Position numbers and translations under genes: made by a program
The notes under the pieces: generated by a model
What the model saw: only the letters and a program-made list of their open reading frames with translations
What the model was told of the DNA's origin: nothing
Databases searched by the model: none
Shown here: positions 35,509 to 45,130 of the stretch, piece after piece
Position numbering within the stretch: the stretch's first letter is position 1
Layout: every line of letters begins with the position of its first letter
Source: a bacterium
Lineage (GTDB): Bacteria > UBP6 > UBA1177
Assembly (NCBI GenBank): GCA_017961325.1
Contig: JAGCXM010000033.1
Location: 1-61,782, forward strand
Length of the DNA stretch: 61,782 nt
Reading direction: 5' to 3'

Positions 35509-38147
35509 TTGTTCTCCTGCTCAAACTGTGCAATTGAAACCTGAATCTGCTCTTTTTTATCCTGCGGATATTTGACTCTGCCGTGGTAAATTCCTGAAAA
35601 GGTATCAACCAGGGAATTTTCTATTATCTGAAGGTCTTTTGTCGTTATGTTGCACTTTACGAACTGATTTTCCCTGATTTTTCCGGCAATTATCTCCTGG
35701 ACTCTCGCCTTTATGCCGTTTTCGGTTTTTTTATCCATCGAGCGCACCGCCGCTTCGCAGCTGTCGGCAATCATAAGAAGTGCGGTCTCTTTCGACTGCG
35801 GTTCCGGTCCTTGATATTTGAATTCGGCCTCAGAAACGTTCGGATCGGTTTCTTTAGCTTTTTTGTAGAAGTATCCGACCAGAGTCGTTCCGTGGTGTTC
35901 GAGGACGGCCGCTTCGATTTCTTCGCCCAGACGGTATTTTTTGGCAAGTTCAAGCCCGTATTTCACATGGTTGGTGATGATTCGCGCAGACATAGTCGGT
36001 TTGTAGCTGTCGTGCGCATTTTTCCTGTCACGCTGGTTTTCGGTAAAATATTCGGGACGTTCGAGTTTTCCGATATCGTGGAAATAAGCCATGACCTTGC
36101 ATTTTAGCGGATTCAGTCCGAGTTCCCGTGCCGCAACTTCGACAAGCGATGCGACAGTGAGCGAGTGCTGGTAGGTTCCGTTGGCGTAGACCGACATCTG
36201 CTTGATGAGTTCATTGCTCATCGTCGAATAGTTGACGTATTTTATGTTTGTCGTGTAGTCGAGCGTCGCTTCAAAGAAAGGAATCATTATGCTTAAAAAT
36301 CCGCCGGAAAGTACCGCCGAAACAAAAGCGCATACGATAGCGGCGAAAATATGCATTCCGCTGTGATTCAGAGATGAATCCAGAATTCCGATGACCAATG
36401 CGAGTCCCATTGCCAGAACTGAAAATTTAAAGGTCTGCCACATAATCTGGCCTGACGATTCGACGTGAAAAATGATGAACATGAAAAGAAGCGAACCGAA
36501 AACATAAAAAACGGGAATGAAATAATTTTCGGGGAAAAGCATCGTCAGTATGGCCGAAAGTACGAACAGGAAGAAGCATGCTGTTTCGGTGTTGATCAAA
36601 ACTCTGACGGCCGCGACAAAAAATGGCAGCGGGAAAAAGAAGTAAATCGCCTTGTTGTCGTATGCAACTTCCTGAATCCACGGCATTACATAACGGATAA
36701 GCAGAAGGGCAGACAACATAAGCGAAGTCATCAAAAGCAGATCTTTGTTACGGTATCTGAATTTGCCGATCGAGCGGGTGAAAACGAGAAAGACGATCAG
36801 GACAAAAGCGATTATGAAGAAAAAATTCCCGAAAAAGAAAAGTTCGTTGGAAATGTTTTCCGACTGCTCCTTCATCACTTTGAGAACTTCGATGTCCTCT
36901 TTCGTAATTATCGATCTTGATGAAATAACGCGCTCGCCTCTCGAAATCTTCCTTTCCGATTTCGGCGCGTTGTTCTTTGCCTCGATTTTGTTGTATTCTG
37001 TGATTTCACTGTTGTAAAAAATCGAATCCTTCATCGTCCAGTTTGCGATTTCTGCAACGATATCAAAGCCTTGAGTCGTAAAACCTGACATGTTAAGCTT
37101 ATCTTTGGTGTGCAGGATTTCCGCTTTGAGAGCAGTCGAATTTATGATTTTGTTAGTCTGGATGAAAAAAGAAAAAGTTCTTATAGCTGCGGTCTGGTCA
37201 GCATTCTGATCGGTCGAATCTTTCTTTCTGACAACGATGTGCTTGGGAACGTAATCGGCCGGAATACCTTCTTTCAAAATATAGTAATCGTTCTGATTGA
37301 AGTATTCGGATATTTCCGCAATAGCCTCCGGAATCTTGGCCGGAAAAATATTGTCAACCAGATTGAAGAAAACGGTGTTGGAAAGCGGCGTTCCTATTGC
37401 GCGTTCGAAATCACTCCGTTTTTTTGCAAAAAGCGGACGGAGCCCGGTTTTCAGCTCCTTAAATTCATTGCTCTTTCCTGAATTTATAATGTATTCTGCC
37501 AGAATGTCGTGAAATTCGGGCGGATAGAGGTGCCTTTCGGCGATTGCAGCCTTCAGAGTTTCCTTGGCCGCATCACGCATCATTTTGAATGCTTCGCTCA
37601 AAGCTTCAAGATTCTTTTTCTGATCAACGAAATCGTAAGTGTTGGGCACTTCGTTCTGCGCCTTTTCCTGATTTTTCGCAGTCTCTTCTTCGTTGAGGAT
37701 CATGTAATCCTTGTCGGCGATGATGGAATGGTCGATAACGTGTCCGATGTTTTTCGGATCGTCGGGATAGTTTTCCCGCCCGGAATCGGGAATCATGATC
37801 CAAGCCGTGATAACCGTAAAAATGAAGAAAACTGCCAACCGAGAGATTTTATCGCTTCTTCTGAGCCAGTTTATGTATTTTTCAGTAATTTCATCGAATT
37901 TTTCCAGAAGCGAAACATAAAAAATTACCGCCGTGAAAACGCACCAGACAATAATCTGCGGCGAAGATTCGCGCTTTTTTTGCCAGGAATCGTAAATCTT
38001 GTAAGGTTTTTCGAATTTGCTGAAACGCCAGCGGAAAATATCTTCGTCTTCGTTTTCAGAAGATTTTTCTATAATAAATTTCAGCTTTTTGAACTCTTTT
38101 ATGAGCCTGTTATTCAGATTTTCGTTTGCTTCCTTAAAACTTTTCAT
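35505..38147 (-). CDS. pgpH: 7TM-HD domain phosphohydrolase (PgpH-like, c-di-AMP type)
   Basis: 880 aa. An N-terminal cytoplasmic stretch and one membrane helix (about 88-112) lead to a large periplasmic 7TMR-HDED region. Seven transmembrane helices (about 450-650) then precede an HD domain with HSLTVASLVEVAARELG, the metal motif FHDIGK and a later EHHGTTLVGYFY. This is the PgpH family, which in Listeria hydrolyses cyclic di-AMP. Whether c-di-AMP is the substrate here is inferred. It is upstream of ybeY, as in many genomes. Confidence 0.93.
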   Translation of the reverse strand: MKSFKEANENLNNRLIKEFKKLKFIIEKSSENEDEDIFRWRFSKFEKPYKIYDSWQKKRESSPQIIVWCVFTAVIFYVSLLEKFDEITEKYINWLRRSDKISRLAVFFIFTVITAWIMIPDSGRENYPDDPKNIGHVIDHSIIADKDYMILNEEETAKNQEKAQNEVPNTYDFVDQKKNLEALSEAFKMMRDAAKETLKAAIAERHLYPPEFHDILAEYIINSGKSNEFKELKTGLRPLFAKKRSDFERAIGTPLSNTVFFNLVDNIFPAKIPEAIAEISEYFNQNDYYILKEGIPADYVPKHIVVRKKDSTDQNADQTAAIRTFSFFIQTNKIINSTALKAEILHTKDKLNMSGFTTQGFDIVAEIANWTMKDSIFYNSEITEYNKIEAKNNAPKSERKISRGERVISSRSIITKEDIEVLKVMKEQSENISNELFFFGNFFFIIAFVLIVFLVFTRSIGKFRYRNKDLLLMTSLMLSALLLIRYVMPWIQEVAYDNKAIYFFFPLPFFVAAVRVLINTETACFFLFVLSAILTMLFPENYFIPVFYVFGSLLFMFIIFHVESSGQIMWQTFKFSVLAMGLALVIGILDSSLNHSGMHIFAAIVCAFVSAVLSGGFLSIMIPFFEATLDYTTNIKYVNYSTMSNELIKQMSVYANGTYQHSLTVASLVEVAARELGLNPLKCKVMAYFHDIGKLERPEYFTENQRDRKNAHDSYKPTMSARIITNHVKYGLELAKKYRLGEEIEAAVLEHHGTTLVGYFYKKAKETDPNVSEAEFKYQGPEPQSKETALLMIADSCEAAVRSMDKKTENGIKARVQEIIAGKIRENQFVKCNITTKDLQIIENSLVDTFSGIYHGRVKYPQDKKEQIQVSIAQFEQENK

Positions 38148-38198
38148 CGTTCCCCGCAGAACAAAAACGTTGCATTATGAACCAAAAGCGGCGTCAAG

Positions 38199-38789
38199 TC
38201 AAAAAGTTGCGGCCGTTTTTCGGTTCAGAATACCGATAAGCCGGCGAAAAGCCTTTCCGCGGTGACTCAGAAGATTTTTTTCCTCTTCGGAAAGTTCCGC
38301 CATGGTTCTGTCGAATCCTTCAGGAACAAAAAGCGGGTCGTATCCGAAACCGTTTCCGCCGCGCTCGCTTTCTATAATTCTTCCGCTGCATCTTCCTTCG
38401 GCTGCAATCATCGTCTTATCGGGAAAAATCATGACTGCGGAACATACGAAAAATGCCGATCTGTCGGATTTCCCTGAAAGTTCTCTTAAAAGCTTCGCTC
38501 TGTTCGCTGCATCGGTTCCTTCCTCTGAAAACCGTGCCGAAAAGATTCCCGGTCTTCCGTCAAGAACTGAGACAAGCAGGCCGGAATCATCAGCCAATAC
38601 GGCATAATCATTAGATAATTTTGATGCGGCCTCTGCTTTTATCACCGCGTTCTGAAGAAAAGTCCAACCTGTTTCTTCAGGCGCCTTCCAATTTGGAAAC
38701 GCACTTATGGGGAGAATTTCAAAACCTTCGAAAATTTCCGCCGCCTCCCTAAGTTTTCCTTTGTTTCCCGATGCAAAAACGATTTTCAT
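38199..38789 (-). CDS. rdgB: RdgB/HAM1 non-canonical purine NTP pyrophosphatase
   Basis: Removes dITP, ITP and XTP from the nucleotide pool. 196 aa from ATG 38789, which has GGAGGTG. The frame is open a further 52 codons upstream, but that part is a shadow of the panC leader and is rejected. The motifs FASGNKGKLREA (triphosphate loop), ADDSGLLV and GFGYDPLF (base recognition) are all present. It is divergent from panC. Confidence 0.95.
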   Translation of the reverse strand: MKIVFASGNKGKLREAAEIFEGFEILPISAFPNWKAPEETGWTFLQNAVIKAEAASKLSNDYAVLADDSGLLVSVLDGRPGIFSARFSEEGTDAANRAKLLRELSGKSDRSAFFVCSAVMIFPDKTMIAAEGRCSGRIIESERGGNGFGYDPLFVPEGFDRTMAELSEEEKNLLSHRGKAFRRLIGILNRKTAATF

Positions 38790-38820
38790 GACACCTCCGG
38801 AATCTTCAAAAAAACGTTTC

Positions 38821-38848
38821 AATTTACTTTTATTTAAAGTCTTGGCAA
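38821..38848 (-). promoter_or_regulatory. Putative rdgB promoter
   Basis: TTGCCA, a 16-nt spacer and TAAATT on the minus strand, about 32 nt before the rdgB start. Confidence 0.5.
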
Positions 38849-38898
38849 TGAAAAACGGTTTTTTTGGCGACAAACTCCTATTTTGACGCTTCAAAAAC

Positions 38899-38927
38899 TT
38901 CAAAACCTTGGTTGTTTTTGGTATAAG
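38899..38927 (+). promoter_or_regulatory. Putative panC promoter
   Basis: TTCAAA, a 17-nt spacer and TATAAG, ending 33 nt before ATG 38961. Confidence 0.4.
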
Positions 38928-38960
38928 CGGGCGTTTTTTTGTCAACCATTGGAGTTCATT

Positions 38961-39821
38961 ATGAAAGTTTTACATGAAATAAGCGAAGTAAGAAGTGCAA
39001 GGCGTGAATGCGGATCGACTTTCGGTCTCGTTCCTACGATGGGTGCGCTCCACGAAGGGCATCTTTCGCTCATCAAAAAAAGCGTTGAAAAGTGTTCTCG
39101 GACTATCGTTTCGATCTTCGTAAACCCGACTCAGTTCGGCCCGAACGAAGATTACGAGAAATATCCGAGAACCGTAGAAGAAGACCTTAAAAAATGTGAG
39201 GCTGCCGGTGCAGACTACGTTTTTTTACCGACAAATCAGGTGATTTACGGAACAGAAAAGCCGCTCGTCACACTGAATGTCGATAAGGAACTGACTTCGG
39301 TTCTCTGCGGAAAAAGCAGACCGATCCATTTTAACGGCGTTGCTCAGATCGTTTCGATTCTTTTCAATATTGCGCAGCCAGATGTCGCGTTTTTCGGTGA
39401 AAAGGACTACCAGCAGTTGACTATAATCCGCAGAATGGTGGCCGACCTTCATTTTCCGATTGAAATAGTCGGCGTTCCGACTGTCCGCGAAGAGAGCGGT
39501 CTTGCGAAAAGTTCAAGGAACCGCTACCTTTCCGAAACAGAGCTCGCTGTAGCACCTAATATTTACAAAGTCATGAATATTATTAAGGAAAAAGCTGACA
39601 ATTTGCACGCAAAAAATGAAACGGTTCCTGTTGGAACTCTCGAAAACGAAGCAAAAAAACTGATTTCCGAGCTTGTTCCGGGTTCGAAAATAGACTATTT
39701 CGAGATCCGCAGCACGAATGACCTTAAAAAAAGCGAAAATCTTGCCTCTGACTCGCGTATCTTCACGGCGGTATACGTCGGAACGACAAGACTGATTGAC
39801 AATCTTTATATTGGAAAATAG
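38961..39821 (+). CDS. panC: Pantothenate synthetase PanC
   Basis: Condenses pantoate and beta-alanine with ATP. The nucleotide-binding motif PTMGALHEGHLSLI, FVNPTQFGPNEDYEKYPR, FFGEKDYQQL and a late RDS-type segment SGLAKSSRNRYLS are intact. 286 aa is typical. The ATG at 38961 has GGAG; the frame is open upstream to 38883 without a site. folK follows after 21 bp, so the two are probably co-transcribed. No panB or panD is nearby. Confidence 0.95.
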   Translation: MKVLHEISEVRSARRECGSTFGLVPTMGALHEGHLSLIKKSVEKCSRTIVSIFVNPTQFGPNEDYEKYPRTVEEDLKKCEAAGADYVFLPTNQVIYGTEKPLVTLNVDKELTSVLCGKSRPIHFNGVAQIVSILFNIAQPDVAFFGEKDYQQLTIIRRMVADLHFPIEIVGVPTVREESGLAKSSRNRYLSETELAVAPNIYKVMNIIKEKADNLHAKNETVPVGTLENEAKKLISELVPGSKIDYFEIRSTNDLKKSENLASDSRIFTAVYVGTTRLIDNLYIGK

Positions 39822-39842
39822 TAATAAAATCAAAGATTTAAG

Positions 39843-40379
39843 ATGAAATACCTGCTTTCACTGGGTTCCAACATAGGTGACAGTTTTGACAATCTGAAAA
39901 AGGCTATATCCAAGCTGGAGGAAAAATCGATTTTCGTTGACGACTGTTCGAGCGTCTACGCATCGTCGCCGGTCGACTATCTGACGCAATCAGATTTTCT
40001 GAACATCTCCCTCATTGTCGAAACCGCCTACGAACCGGCACAGCTGCTTGAAAAGCTTAAAAGTATAGAGCATGAAATGGGACGGGTAAAAACGATTGAA
40101 AAAGGGCCGAGAAACATTGATTTAGACATAATTTTCTGGGAAAACGGAGATTTCGAGTCAGAAAATCTGAAAATTCCGCACAAAGAGGCTGCGAACAGGC
40201 TTTTCGTAATTTTCCCGACCCTTGAAATTATCGACCGCGCCGGACATTTCAGGAAGGAAAAGGCTTTTTTTCACCGTCTTCTCGAAACCGAGCAGGAAAG
40301 ATTCGTGGGGCAGAAAATCGAAAAATTGTATCCTTTCAAAATAGATGAAGAAAATTACGGCTGGAAAAACATTGTTTGA
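39843..40379 (+). CDS. folK: HPPK, 2-amino-4-hydroxy-6-hydroxymethyldihydropteridine diphosphokinase
   Basis: Transfers pyrophosphate to hydroxymethyldihydropterin in folate synthesis. LSLGSNIGDSFDNLKKAI at the N-terminus, FLNISLIVET and GPRNIDLDIIF are diagnostic. 178 aa, slightly longer than the usual 160. der begins 15 bp downstream. Confidence 0.93.
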   Translation: MKYLLSLGSNIGDSFDNLKKAISKLEEKSIFVDDCSSVYASSPVDYLTQSDFLNISLIVETAYEPAQLLEKLKSIEHEMGRVKTIEKGPRNIDLDIIFWENGDFESENLKIPHKEAANRLFVIFPTLEIIDRAGHFRKEKAFFHRLLETEQERFVGQKIEKLYPFKIDEENYGWKNIV

Positions 40380-40394
40380 ACAGAGTAGGGGAAA

Positions 40395-41768
40395 ATGAGT
40401 AGAATCATCAACAACGTCAAGCCGCTGATTGCCATAATAGGCCGTCCGAATGTCGGAAAATCGACGCTTTTCAACAAAATTCTGAACAAAAATTCGGCAA
40501 TCGTCGATGACATGCCCGGAGTAACAAGAGATCTCAACTATCAGGATCTGATTTACGACGACAAGCCTTTCACGATCATCGACACGGGCGGATTTCACAT
40601 TGACGAAAACGAAACCGACGCGATAACGAAGGGAATCAGGGAGCAGATAAACGAAGTTCTCGATGAAGTGGACGGCGTTATAATGCTCTGCGACGGTGAA
40701 GCAGGACTTACCGGAAGCGACCGCGAGATTTATCACCTGATCCGCGTCAAAGGACTCCGCTCGTGGCTGGCAGTTTCTAAAATCGATTCAGAAAACAAGG
40801 AGATCGCATCGGCCGAATTTTATGAAACGGGCGCCGATACGGTTTATCCGGTTTCGGGAAAAACCGGTTACGGCGTTTTCGACATGCTTGACGACGTGAC
40901 GAAGGATTTCTGGACAGAAAAGGAGATAAACGAAAAACTGCTTCCGGCTCCCGAAGAGATAAAAATCGCTATTTTCGGCCGCCCGAACGTAGGAAAATCG
41001 ACTCTCGTCAACAAAATCATCGGTCAGGACAAGATGCTGGTCAGCCCGATTCCGGGAACGACGATGGATCCGATAGATTCTACAGCAAAGTACATGGGCA
41101 GGACGCTCCGCCTGATAGACACGGCCGGAATCCGCAGAAAGAAAAAAATCGAAATGCTCATGGAAAAGGCGGCAATCGTCCGCGCATTCCACTCGGTTGA
41201 CCGCTCCGACATCGTAATTTTCATGATGGATGCCCAGGAACTTGCGACCGACCAGGATCTCCGCATTTTGGGACTTGCGCACGACAAGGGAAAAGGAATC
41301 ATAATCGTAATAAACAAATGGGATCTCATTGAAAAAGAGACGGGAACCTACGAAAAAATCGTTCAGGATCTGCGCGACAGAATAAAATTCGCTCCTTATG
41401 CGCCGATAATTTCAATTTCGGCAATGCAGGGAATGCGCGTCCAGAAACTGCTTGAAAAAGTTATGAGCGTGCATGAAAACTACCGGAAGATGATTGACGA
41501 CGAAACCCTGGAAGAGTGGCTTTCCGCCGTTCTTTCCAAAAATCCGCCGCCGCTCACCCGCAAGAACAAAATGATACACTTCAACGGAATCACGATGGAA
41601 CAGACTTCGCCGCTTACCGTCGTAATCAAGGTGAGTGCACCCAACGACATCCATTTTTCATACGACAGATACCTGCTCAACAAATTTTACGAAGCCTTTC
41701 CGTATGAGGGTGTTCCGGTGAAAATCGTTTACAGACACAGCTTTAAAAAACCTAAATCAAAGGAGTGA
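40395..41768 (+). CDS. der: Ribosome assembly GTPase Der (EngA)
   Basis: A double GTPase required for 50S maturation. Two G domains are visible: IIGRPNVGKSTLFNKIL with DTGGFHIDE, and IFGRPNVGKSTLVNKII with DTAGIRRKKKI and NKWDLI. The C-terminal KH-like domain ends near KIVYRHSFKKPKSKE. 457 aa. AGGGGA precedes the ATG. mltG begins two bases after its stop. Confidence 0.96.
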   Translation: MSRIINNVKPLIAIIGRPNVGKSTLFNKILNKNSAIVDDMPGVTRDLNYQDLIYDDKPFTIIDTGGFHIDENETDAITKGIREQINEVLDEVDGVIMLCDGEAGLTGSDREIYHLIRVKGLRSWLAVSKIDSENKEIASAEFYETGADTVYPVSGKTGYGVFDMLDDVTKDFWTEKEINEKLLPAPEEIKIAIFGRPNVGKSTLVNKIIGQDKMLVSPIPGTTMDPIDSTAKYMGRTLRLIDTAGIRRKKKIEMLMEKAAIVRAFHSVDRSDIVIFMMDAQELATDQDLRILGLAHDKGKGIIIVINKWDLIEKETGTYEKIVQDLRDRIKFAPYAPIISISAMQGMRVQKLLEKVMSVHENYRKMIDDETLEEWLSAVLSKNPPPLTRKNKMIHFNGITMEQTSPLTVVIKVSAPNDIHFSYDRYLLNKFYEAFPYEGVPVKIVYRHSFKKPKSKE

Positions 41769-41770
41769 GC

Positions 41771-42802
41771 ATGAAAAAAATCATACTGACGGTTTTTCTT
41801 ATCGCAGTTGCAGTTGCGCTTTTCAAATGCTATTCGATCTACAGCGGATATCAGGCATTCAAAACGACCAGAATCGAAATTCCGGCGGGAACGACTGTCG
41901 CCGTCGAAAAGGGGAATACATGGAACAGTGCGGCGAAAAAACTTGCCGAAGCAAAAGTCATTACCGATGCAAGACAGTTCATGTGGATGATCAAGGAGAA
42001 GGATTTCGGCAAGTCGCTCAAAACCGGCGAATTCGAATTTTCCGGCGCGATGAATCCAGAGGAAGTCGCTAAAAAAATTATGAGCGGCAAAGTGAAACTC
42101 TACTCCTTCACGGTTCCCGAAGGCTACAACAAATACGACGCCGCCGAAGTTTTCAAGACTCTTGAATGGATGAACGGAAACGACAAATTCCTCGGAGTCT
42201 GCCACGACAAAAACTTTCTTGAATCAATCGGGGCAGGTAACAAACAAAGCTGCGAAGGCCTGCTTTTCCCGTCAACTTACAGTTTTCCGCGCGGCAGCGA
42301 CATCGTTGCCGTTATGAAAAAAATGGCCGGTCAGATGAAGGAAACCCTCAGAAAATACGGTGCCGACATCGAAAAATCGGAAATGGATGCTTACGATCTG
42401 CTAAAACTCGCGTCAATTGTCGAAAAGGAGACGGGTGCGAAAGAGGAACAGCCGAAAATTGCCTCCGTTTTCCTCAACAGAAAGAGAATCGGCATGAAAA
42501 TGCAGACAGATCCGTCGGTTATTTACGGACTTCTGCCGAAATTCAACGGAAACATCACGAAAAAGGATCTTATGACCGACCATCCGTGGAACACCTACAC
42601 CCGCTACGGATTTCCGGCAACTCCGCTCTGTTTTCCGGGCGAAGGTGCAATAAAAAGCGTTCTTCACCCAGATGAAACAAAATTTCTCTACTTTGTCGCA
42701 ACGGGAAAAGGTTATCACTATTTTTCAAAGACGCTCAAAGAGCACAATGCAGCAGTAGAACACTATCAGGTTCAGGGCAGACGCGACAAGTTCGTTTATT
42801 GA
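41771..42802 (+). CDS. mltG: Endolytic murein transglycosylase MltG
   Basis: Cleaves nascent glycan strands in the inner membrane. 343 aa from ATG 41771 (AGGAG five bases upstream; an in-frame GTG at 41765 is less likely). One N-terminal helix, a LysM-like subdomain, then the YceG catalytic domain with the Glu in SIVEKETG, QTDPSVIYG, PWNTYTRYGFPATPLCFPG and the terminal FVATGKGYHYFSKTLKEHN. It ends 19 bp before the outer copy of the alr-end repeat. Confidence 0.95.
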   Translation: MKKIILTVFLIAVAVALFKCYSIYSGYQAFKTTRIEIPAGTTVAVEKGNTWNSAAKKLAEAKVITDARQFMWMIKEKDFGKSLKTGEFEFSGAMNPEEVAKKIMSGKVKLYSFTVPEGYNKYDAAEVFKTLEWMNGNDKFLGVCHDKNFLESIGAGNKQSCEGLLFPSTYSFPRGSDIVAVMKKMAGQMKETLRKYGADIEKSEMDAYDLLKLASIVEKETGAKEEQPKIASVFLNRKRIGMKMQTDPSVIYGLLPKFNGNITKKDLMTDHPWNTYTRYGFPATPLCFPGEGAIKSVLHPDETKFLYFVATGKGYHYFSKTLKEHNAAVEHYQVQGRRDKFVY

Positions 42803-42821
42803 GATTGAAATCAAACCGGAT

Positions 42822-42857
42822 TAATCCACAACCACTTTCGGAATGCGGCTTGAAAGA
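42822..42857 (-). repeat. Outer 36-bp direct repeat, relic of an alr 3' end (att-like)
   Basis: 36 bp identical to 45422-45457, in the same orientation. Read on the minus strand it encodes the last alr residues (RIPKVVVD) and continues into a TAA stop, whereas the inner copy ends in TAG. This marks it as a former or duplicated alr end. Distance between copies is exactly 2600 bp. Confidence 0.95.
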
Positions 42858-42899
42858 GTTTTTTGTAACTCGTTTTGTTGAATACCATAATAAATTTTA

Positions 42900-43658
42900 T
42901 TAGTGATTTTTCTCGATATCTGTGAGCAGTTCTTCGAGTAACAAATTAAAATTTGTATGTCTTTGCAAAGAATTATTGTCCAGTTTTATGTAGTCCCATG
43001 ATGCTTCATAATCCATGTCGTGAATTGCATCTAGATCGTTTGATATCTTCTTAGCAAACTGGATTTCTTGATCCATATACTTCCTAGCAAATTTCTTTGC
43101 ATAATCACATTTGTTTTTCTTTTCCAAGTTTTGATTTCTATGAAGAAAATGATCTAAATTGCATGAAAAATAGTAAATTTTATATGGTATTTTTACTTTT
43201 TTTTCTATTTCTATTTCACTACGACAGCTCAGACACTTCAAATTATTGCTCTTTATGGCATTTCTCTCTTTGATTTTATCTAGAGCCTCAGTATCTCTAC
43301 AAATAATTTGATCTTCTTCATAATATAGGGTTCTCTGTTGATATAAAGCTTTGTGTCTGTCTGGTTCTTCATCCAACCTCACCATCTCAGCAGATATAAA
43401 TGCACCATCTGTATCTCCTATGTGTATTATATTCGTAATATTGTTAAGATCGATTTTCTCTTTATTACAGAAATCATTTAAAATTTCATGAATCTTTTTA
43501 TTAATGAAAATCTCGTCATAACAAGTAATGTCTGTGCCAAATTCTAAAAAACGAACTTCTATATTTTTATCAATCCGATCATATAATGCAGGAATTGCGA
43601 TTTCAAGTGCCATTCGATCAGATTTACCTTCTACAAAAAACAAAAGGAACTTTCTCAT
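42900..43658 (-). CDS. TOPRIM-like protein, partner of the AAA ATPase (candidate defence nuclease)
   Basis: 252 aa. The N-terminus has FFVEGKSDRMALE, with Glu10 and Asp14, and near residues 77-86 is IIHIGDTDGAF with the Asp82-x-Asp84 pair. This Glu / Asp-x-Asp pattern is the TOPRIM active site seen in OLD-type nucleases and in AriB (DUF4435) of PARIS. A lone CxxC (CLSC) lies near 140, and FSCNLDHFLHRNQN near 170 recalls the conserved C-terminal patch of RloB-like proteins. The ATG overlaps the ATPase stop (TAATG), so the two are translationally coupled. Nuclease activity is inferred; the exact family is uncertain. Confidence 0.8.
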   Translation of the reverse strand: MRKFLLFFVEGKSDRMALEIAIPALYDRIDKNIEVRFLEFGTDITCYDEIFINKKIHEILNDFCNKEKIDLNNITNIIHIGDTDGAFISAEMVRLDEEPDRHKALYQQRTLYYEEDQIICRDTEALDKIKERNAIKSNNLKCLSCRSEIEIEKKVKIPYKIYYFSCNLDHFLHRNQNLEKKNKCDYAKKFARKYMDQEIQFAKKISNDLDAIHDMDYEASWDYIKLDNNSLQRHTNFNLLLEELLTDIEKNH

Positions 43659-45130
43659 TATTCATCTCCAGCTTTCTTCAGAGCAGCGATCATTTTAAAG
43701 CGTTTTGTCTGATTGTATATTTCTTCTTCTTGTCCGCAAAGAACTATTTTCCTAAAATAAGTATCTCTCAAATTGTTTGTTGCCGATATGTTCTTGAGAC
43801 GGGTATATCTATTTTCAGTATTTGTTGTTGTAAAACATAAGAACTTTTTACTAATCACTTCAAGGGGTCTAAGGTTATGCGACGTAAAAATAAATTGTCC
43901 GCATCCGGATTCTTCTATCACTTGCAGTATTTCACCCAGCAGATATTCAAATATTCCCGCATCAAATTCGTCTATAGCAACAGTTGCTGATGGTTGATTG
44001 AACGCCTCAATAATTAAACCCAAAACAGATATAATTTTTCTTACTCCATCTGACTCATCGCGCAAAGGCAATACTATATCATCTCTATGAACTTCCAGTT
44101 CTGCTTCCACCATCGGCATTCCAGTTGTTTTAGAAACAGTATGCTCACACTTTTTTAATCTAATAGCCAGTCCAGGAACCAATTGTTCTAAGACGGAACT
44201 AATATTTTTGATTTCTATTCTAATTTTGTCAAATTCTTTTATTGGAACAGTTATTTTGCCTTCTGCATCGAAGATTTTAATGTCTTCTTTAGTGCAAACA
44301 GGTAATGCAAAATTAAGCCTGATCAACCCAGATGATTTTGTATCTATAACATATAAATAGTGACCAGCATAATATCTCAATTCTGTCAAGACTCTAAAGG
44401 GGATAAAATTTTGATCATTATAAGCCAATATTTTTAATGTGTCTTCCATGAAAATAAAAGAATAGGATTGTTCTCTTGCAAATCGTTTATTCAGTTCCAA
44501 AGACATCAAAACTTGTTTTTCAGTACCAACAAGTTTTTTTCTTTTAGTAACTGGGGTAAAAGGAGCATTTTCAGAAGATGTATCAATGATACGTTGACTC
44601 TTTGATTCTGTCTCCCAAGTTAAAAAAAACTTTTCATTATATATTTCAACTTTATTGGCCTTGTCTGGTATTTTATTCAGTTTGTGTAGTACATCAGCAT
44701 ATTTAGCTATAATCTCTTCCTTTGTTAGAGGTTTGATTCCCATACTGAAAGAATATGTTGCTTCACGAATAACTTCGTCTGGATATTGTATATCAAAAAC
44801 AAATTCCAAGTCAGCGCATTCTTTTCCTATTGCAACGCAGTCCGCATATATGCTTGGAACAGGCCAGCCACCCATAAGAGATTTAAGGATAGACAACGCT
44901 TCTATAAACGCAGTTTTTCCTGACCCATTCTGACCGTATATGCCAAGAATATCTGATTCAGTAAAATCACCTCCGCAATTTAATGTTATTTCACCGTGCC
45001 CGACATTTTTAAAATTATTCAGTGTAACTTTTTTTATTCTTATTACAGCATTTCTTTTTTTACCCAAATTGTCAATAAGTGTTTTAAAATCCATTGTTTC
45101 ACCCAAATTTTGTTCCTTTGTTTCTTTCAT
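43658..45130 (-). CDS. AAA_15/21-type ATPase (OLD/RloA/AriA-like), candidate defence sensor
   Basis: 490 aa. The SMC/RecF-like N-terminal strand pattern RIKKVTLNNFKNV precedes Walker A GQNGSGKT (about 66-73). LPLRDESDGVRKI near 360 is ABC-signature-like, Walker B AIDEFDAG is at about 385-392, and FTSHN at about 415-419 is the switch histidine. The middle third is an unassigned insertion. This is the single-head ATPase of the OLD, RloA and PARIS AriA group, which pair with a nuclease or effector. GGGG lies eight bases before the ATG; an in-frame ATG 12 codons later is also possible. It has its own putative promoter at 45249-45276. Confidence 0.85.
   Translation of the reverse strand: MKETKEQNLGETMDFKTLIDNLGKKRNAVIRIKKVTLNNFKNVGHGEITLNCGGDFTESDILGIYGQNGSGKTAFIEALSILKSLMGGWPVPSIYADCVAIGKECADLEFVFDIQYPDEVIREATYSFSMGIKPLTKEEIIAKYADVLHKLNKIPDKANKVEIYNEKFFLTWETESKSQRIIDTSSENAPFTPVTKRKKLVGTEKQVLMSLELNKRFAREQSYSFIFMEDTLKILAYNDQNFIPFRVLTELRYYAGHYLYVIDTKSSGLIRLNFALPVCTKEDIKIFDAEGKITVPIKEFDKIRIEIKNISSVLEQLVPGLAIRLKKCEHTVSKTTGMPMVEAELEVHRDDIVLPLRDESDGVRKIISVLGLIIEAFNQPSATVAIDEFDAGIFEYLLGEILQVIEESGCGQFIFTSHNLRPLEVISKKFLCFTTTNTENRYTRLKNISATNNLRDTYFRKIVLCGQEEEIYNQTKRFKMIAALKKAGDE

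Noticed and set aside
38790-38945. 52-codon extension of rdgB
   Set aside because: The conserved RdgB fold starts at MKIVFASGNKGK with a GGAGGTG site; the extension is low-complexity and crosses the promoter.
42900-45130. Transposon or insertion sequence
   Set aside because: No transposase, terminal inverted repeats or short target duplication; the boundary is a 36-bp copy of the alr end.
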